Source: Saturnia japonica
Taxonomy: Eukaryota > Arthropoda > Insecta > Lepidoptera > Saturniidae
Direction of reading: 5' to 3'
Assembly (NCBI GenBank): GCA_033032175.1
Contig: CM065304.1
Span: 4,898,001 to 4,962,000, forward strand
Length of the DNA stretch: 64,000 bases
The notes beneath the pieces are model-generated. The model ran no database searches. It saw only the letters and a list, made by a program, of their open reading frames with translations, and was not told where the DNA came from. The position numbers and the translations under genes are program-made. Positions 60,513 through 64,000 of the stretch are shown piece by piece (the first letter of the stretch is position 1; the number at the start of each line of letters is the position of its first letter).

Positions 60513-62457
60513 TTGTTGACGGAGAAGAACGCTGCGACTCGTGCACACGACTCTTATCCGACCGAGGTAAACCGTGCACGGTTACGCGCACTCCAGAGAG
60601 CGGTTAAAGCCCGTATAACCGAGTTCAGAAGTCAAAGATGGGACACCTTAGTCGAAGGGCTAAGGCCGTCGCATCTAACTTACTGGAAAGTAGCCCACGC
60701 TCTTAAAATAGATTCCCACCCTCGCATGCCCCCCTTCGAAAGGGGTCCCGGCACTAAACCCTCGTTCGATAGCATCGACAAGGCGGAGTGCCTTGCCGCC
60801 TGTTTGGAGAGCCAGTTCTCCCGGAACAGCGTCAACGCAAATACCGACCGAGTCAGAGTTATAGAAGCCCGTGTGGGGGTGCTGAATAAGCTCCCCGCGA
60901 CAGAATCCCTGTCCCTAGTCTATTCTGAGGAGGTCTGTGCCATACTCAAAAGCCTTAAGTTTAAAAAGTCACCAGGTCCCGACGGGATCAGAAACGAAGT
61001 ACTCAAACTTCTTCCCGATCACCTCATAACTCTATTGGTCTGCATCTTCAATGTAGCCATAGCCAACTGCCATTTTCCAGCCGTCTGGAAAACGGCCATT
61101 GTCATAGGTGTTCACAAGCCCGGCAAGAGCGCCTCGCTTCCCGACAGCTACCGCCCTATCAGTCTTCTCAATACTCTAACTAAAATCTATGAGCGGCTCC
61201 TTCTGAACCGTCTCAAGTCCGTAATAGAGGAGAAACACCTCTTTCCACCTGAGCAATTCGGTTTTCGTGCTAGACATTCTTGCACTCATCAAGTGCACCG
61301 CCTCACGGAGCACATTACGTTTAATTTTCCCAGTTACATAAACCCCGTCGTACACTTGCAGTCTTTTTCAACGTAGCCAAGGCCTTTGATAAGATCTGGC
61401 ACGAAGGATTAGTCTATAAGCTGTACTGTCGCGAAGTTAGTTAAAATCATCCGTGATTATCTCAAAGACCGCAACTTTCGCTACAGAGTGGAAGGTGAAC
61501 TATCCACACTCCACCCCATACGCTCAGGTGTCCCCCAAGGTTCCATCCTGGCTCCTAGCCTCTTCAATCTGTACGTCGGTGACCTACCAAAACTTCCCGA
61601 GAAAGTCGAGGTAGGGCTATACGCTGACGATACAGTCGTATACTCCTCTAAAAGGCAAACACTCATTCTCAAATCTAGAATCCAAAAAGCCGTGACCACT
61701 CTCGGGAAGTGGTTTAACGACTGGCAAATAGCCATCAACCCCACGAAGAGTGCAGCGGTGTTCTTCGGCCAAACCGCCTCAAAGATACCGAAAAGCCTCA
61801 AGAGTCATCCCTTTGAACTCTTCGGTAATCCGATCCCCTGGGTAAAGGGGACCAAATATCTAGGTGTAACCCTAGATAGTAGACTCTCCTTTATACGTCA
61901 CGTCACTCTGGTTAGGAAAAGGGCCGCCTGGACCATAGCCCGATTGCATCCTCTGTTATGTTCTGCAAGCAAAATGTCCACGAGACAAGCTTACGCTCTA
62001 CAAGATGTGTATCCGACCGATACTGACACATAGCTGCGTTGTGTTCGCACATATGTCAAGATATAACTGGAAATGTTTATAAGCCATCTAGAATAGGTTT
62101 CTTCACCGCCTTACCGGGGCCCCTCAGTATGTTCGTATAGAAGATCTCCATAGAGATATGGACCTTTCTTCGATACATGCCTATGTTAAATACCTTTCCC
62201 GCTCATACTTCAACACCGCGTCGAACCAGGCGAATTTACTAATCAAAGCGGCAGCTTCCTATGTTCCGGACCCCAATGCCAGCCGCGTAACGTCTTCACT
62301 GACCCGCTCCACCAAATCGAAACAGCAAACGCGTTCTATTCCACCGCCTCTCCAAACAGAGCGTGCCAGAGCCCACGCCCGCGTAACCACCGTTTTTTCC
62401 GCAGAGAACGGGCGGTCATCTTCGCTCCAGTACACCCGCCACGTCCACCCTCTCTAG
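60513..62457 (+). pseudogene. LINE reverse transcriptase (Jockey type), catalytic Asp replaced by Asn
   Basis: Starts at the pre-RT region (ALQRAVKARITEFRSQRWDT), then KSPGPDGIRNEVLKLLPDHL, SYRPISLLNTLTKIYERLLL and EQFGFRARHSCTHQVHRL, all standard RT blocks. After a frame change near 61350, motif A reads FFNVAKAFDKIWHEGL: the usual first Asp is Asn (AAC, 61371-61373). After another shift near 61430, SGVPQGSILAPSLFNLYVGD and the active-site YADD (61620-61631) are intact. The thumb region continues to 62033, and after lesions DLSSIHAYVKYLSRSYF follows to the end at 62457. No RNase H, as usual for Jockey. Confidence 0.87.
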
Positions 62458-63026
62458 CGGCAACCCAAGCCTTGGTCCGTTTCTCGGTGTGAAGCCCTTG
62501 TGTAGCTTTTTGTGTGTTGTGTAGCTTGTGTAGCCGCCCGTCCGATACAAGTGATACTATACGTGCAACACTTAGCTACCCACACACAACATTACACACG
62601 TATGAACACACACACGTGCACACCATACAGGTACATGGGTTCTGTAAGGGACCTTTTTTTTCTTTTTTGCGACAGTTAGACTAATGCGCTTGTTAGTGTA
62701 GAAAAACCATTCCGATCACTAAATACACATACGCATGGTTTCCTCCTTCCTCCCAGGAGGAGGGGAATGTGCATATGAGTATATGATAGTTAGCTCGAAT
62801 TTGTAGGAGTAGGAAATTAGATAGATCGCGACCTTTTCGCATTCGCGACGACCGCCCGAGTCGAGGTTCGGCCACTCTGGCAGCCTCGTGCGAGTCGTCA
62901 AAAACTTTCGCGGCTGAGTGCCCTAAGCGCTCGCCTCCAAGTTTGGTGAAGCTGTAAAAGCCGCAGCGGCTCTGTTTTTGGATAGCGCCCCTAAGGCTAA
63001 CAGTGTAGTCAGTTCGAAAAAAAAAT

Positions 63027-63065
63027 GACTCGGCTCTGCTTGCATAGGCTACAGTGTTAGTCAGT
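63027..63065 (+). repeat. Diverged LINE tail, copy 4
   Basis: Directly after the poly(A) of the element comes CTCGGCTCTGCTTGCATAGG and CTACAGTGTTAGTCAGT, an older version of the same tail (compare GCGGCTCTGTTT...ACAGTGTAGTCAGT). Confidence 0.55.
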
Positions 63066-63394
63066 ACTCAGTGTTAGTAGTAGGCTAGTAGATACCTTTC
63101 AAAACCAAAAACATTACTTGCATTCTGGCATTGAAGCTACATAATCAATCATCACAACCAAAATTGAATTACATCACTCGAAAGTTAAATGATCAATGAA
63201 TTCGATATGTAGAGTTTAGACTCTGATCACTGTGACACGACGCGCGCGGGGAATGAGTGAAACACTCTCAAGCTCTTAATTATTAACTAATTTATTACCG
63301 CTTACAAATGTTAGTAAGATATTTAGTATATGCCGCAGGCATATGTTGCAAAAATCTGCATTATGTCATAAGCATTAATTCAGTTACGACAGAA
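63066..63394. other. No gene seen
   Basis: Single-copy-looking AT-rich sequence with a short GACGCGCGCGGGG run near 63240; no coding frame or repeat recognised. Confidence 0.4.
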
Positions 63395-63880
63395 TATGAA
63401 AGTGTGTATGTTTGGATGTTTGTTACTCAGTCACGCAAACCCGACTGAACGGATTTGAATGAAATTTGGCAGACAGATAGTCTATAACCTGAAATAATAC
63501 ATAGGGTACTTTTATCTCGGTAAAAGTCATAGTTTAACCAGTGTTATCCTGCAAATATAATAAATGTAAAGTTTGTATGTTTGTTGTTTGTACTGTTGTA
63601 AGTTTTATTGGGACGGTTACTGTGTTGGATTGATATTGGAATATAATGACAATACCACACAAACAGTGATAATCCCAATGTATGATTTTCTTTTGGTTTG
63701 TTGTGTTCCGAAATCAGCCGGTGCATGTACAGTAATATAGCGGGATGATAGGGATCGCGTCCACCATACACATAGTGACAATCCCATCCATGATTTTCTT
63801 TGGATTTGTCGTTTTCCGAGATCTATGTGTGTATATCCAATAATACGCAGACGAAGTCGCGGGTACCAGCTAGTATTTTA
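63395..63880 (+). repeat. Lepidoptera-type RTE-like repeat
   Basis: Starts with TGTTTGGATGTTTGTTACTC and AACCCGACTGAACGGATTTG, continues ATGAAATTTGGCAGACAGAT, and ends CGCAGACGAAGTCGCGGGTA plus CCAGCTAGT, both parts being very common in moths and butterflies. The interior 63560-63800 includes two CAATCCCA(A/T)... blocks about 120 bp apart, an internal duplication. Confidence 0.55.
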
Positions 63881-64000
63881 TAAACATAAAAGACCAACTT
63901 ACTTAAGTTGTGCTTACGAAAACTTTCTTTTTAAGAAAGGTTAAAACTTTATTGTAAAGTATGTTTTATATAATATATTATAATATTATACAGGGTATTA

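Larger units (their letters stand above)
57996..63025 (+). mobile_element. Jockey-like LINE, endonuclease-deleted
   Basis: A GC-rich element with an 0.8-kb 5' UTR, gag-like ORF1, reverse transcriptase, a 3' UTR (62458-62940) and the tail block at 62941-63016 followed by 9 A (63017-63025). The apurinic-type endonuclease expected at the start of ORF2 is missing: only about 70 bp separate the ORF1 end from pre-RT sequence. Length would be normal for the family without the endonuclease. Several stops and shifts make it inactive. Confidence 0.85.

Overview
The window looks like a repeat-rich, partly heterochromatic piece of an insect nuclear genome, most likely a moth or butterfly. I infer the order from several short interspersed tails I recognise as typical of Lepidoptera (a CCGGCAACGCATCTGCGAGC block at 48.57 kb, an ACGAAGTCGCGGG block at 63.85 kb), from TTAGG-type (insect telomere) motifs, and from R1-clade and Jockey-like LINEs. 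There is no bacterial-style gene organisation: real genes are split into short exons with GT-AG junctions. The sequence is a scaffold with two 100-base N gaps (41918-42017 and 57689-57788).

Positions 1-37773 are one satellite domain. The unit comes in two main forms, A (about 503 bp) and B (about 688 bp, carrying about 185 bp of different sequence). Each unit also holds two diverged copies of an internal subrepeat. Eleven copies of one Tc1/mariner-type transposon (about 1.17 kb, perfect inverted ends in the best copies, TA target duplication) sit at exactly the same base of the A unit, and empty A units show the uninterrupted site. All copies lack the first catalytic Asp region and share a stop codon, so one dead insertion was multiplied with the satellite. 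A block of about 9.2 kb (10762-19955) recurs almost perfectly at 25488-34680. A 1.0-kb non-satellite segment (24491-25487) at the edge of that duplication reads on the minus strand as a broken, intron-less piece of an unidentified protein gene.

From 37774 the satellite is cut by the 3' part of an R1-clade LINE (RNase H plus CxC...Hx4C zinc motif) whose poly(A) abuts CCTAA repeats. From 39411 to about 41575 follows a second, GC-richer tandem repeat with short TTAGG/CCTAA runs. After the first gap comes a LINE ORF1 pseudogene (PHD-like finger, coiled coil, FP-type C-terminus).

From 44 to 56 kb the sequence is ordinary genic DNA. On the minus strand, eight exons (55892 down to 47078) encode the C-terminal two thirds of a proton-coupled oligopeptide transporter (POT/PTR2/SLC15 family), with matching splice phases throughout. 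Its introns are filled with a dead mariner, SINE/LINE tails and a MITE. The first six membrane helices are not in the window. A possible last exon of an unknown plus-strand gene ends at 45158. From 57.8 to 63.1 kb lies a Jockey-like LINE (gag-like ORF1 with three zinc knuckles, then reverse transcriptase) that has lost its endonuclease and carries Asn for the first catalytic Asp. It is preceded by two 3' tails of the same family and followed by another. Apart from the transporter and perhaps the terminal exon, no coding sequence in the window looks functional.
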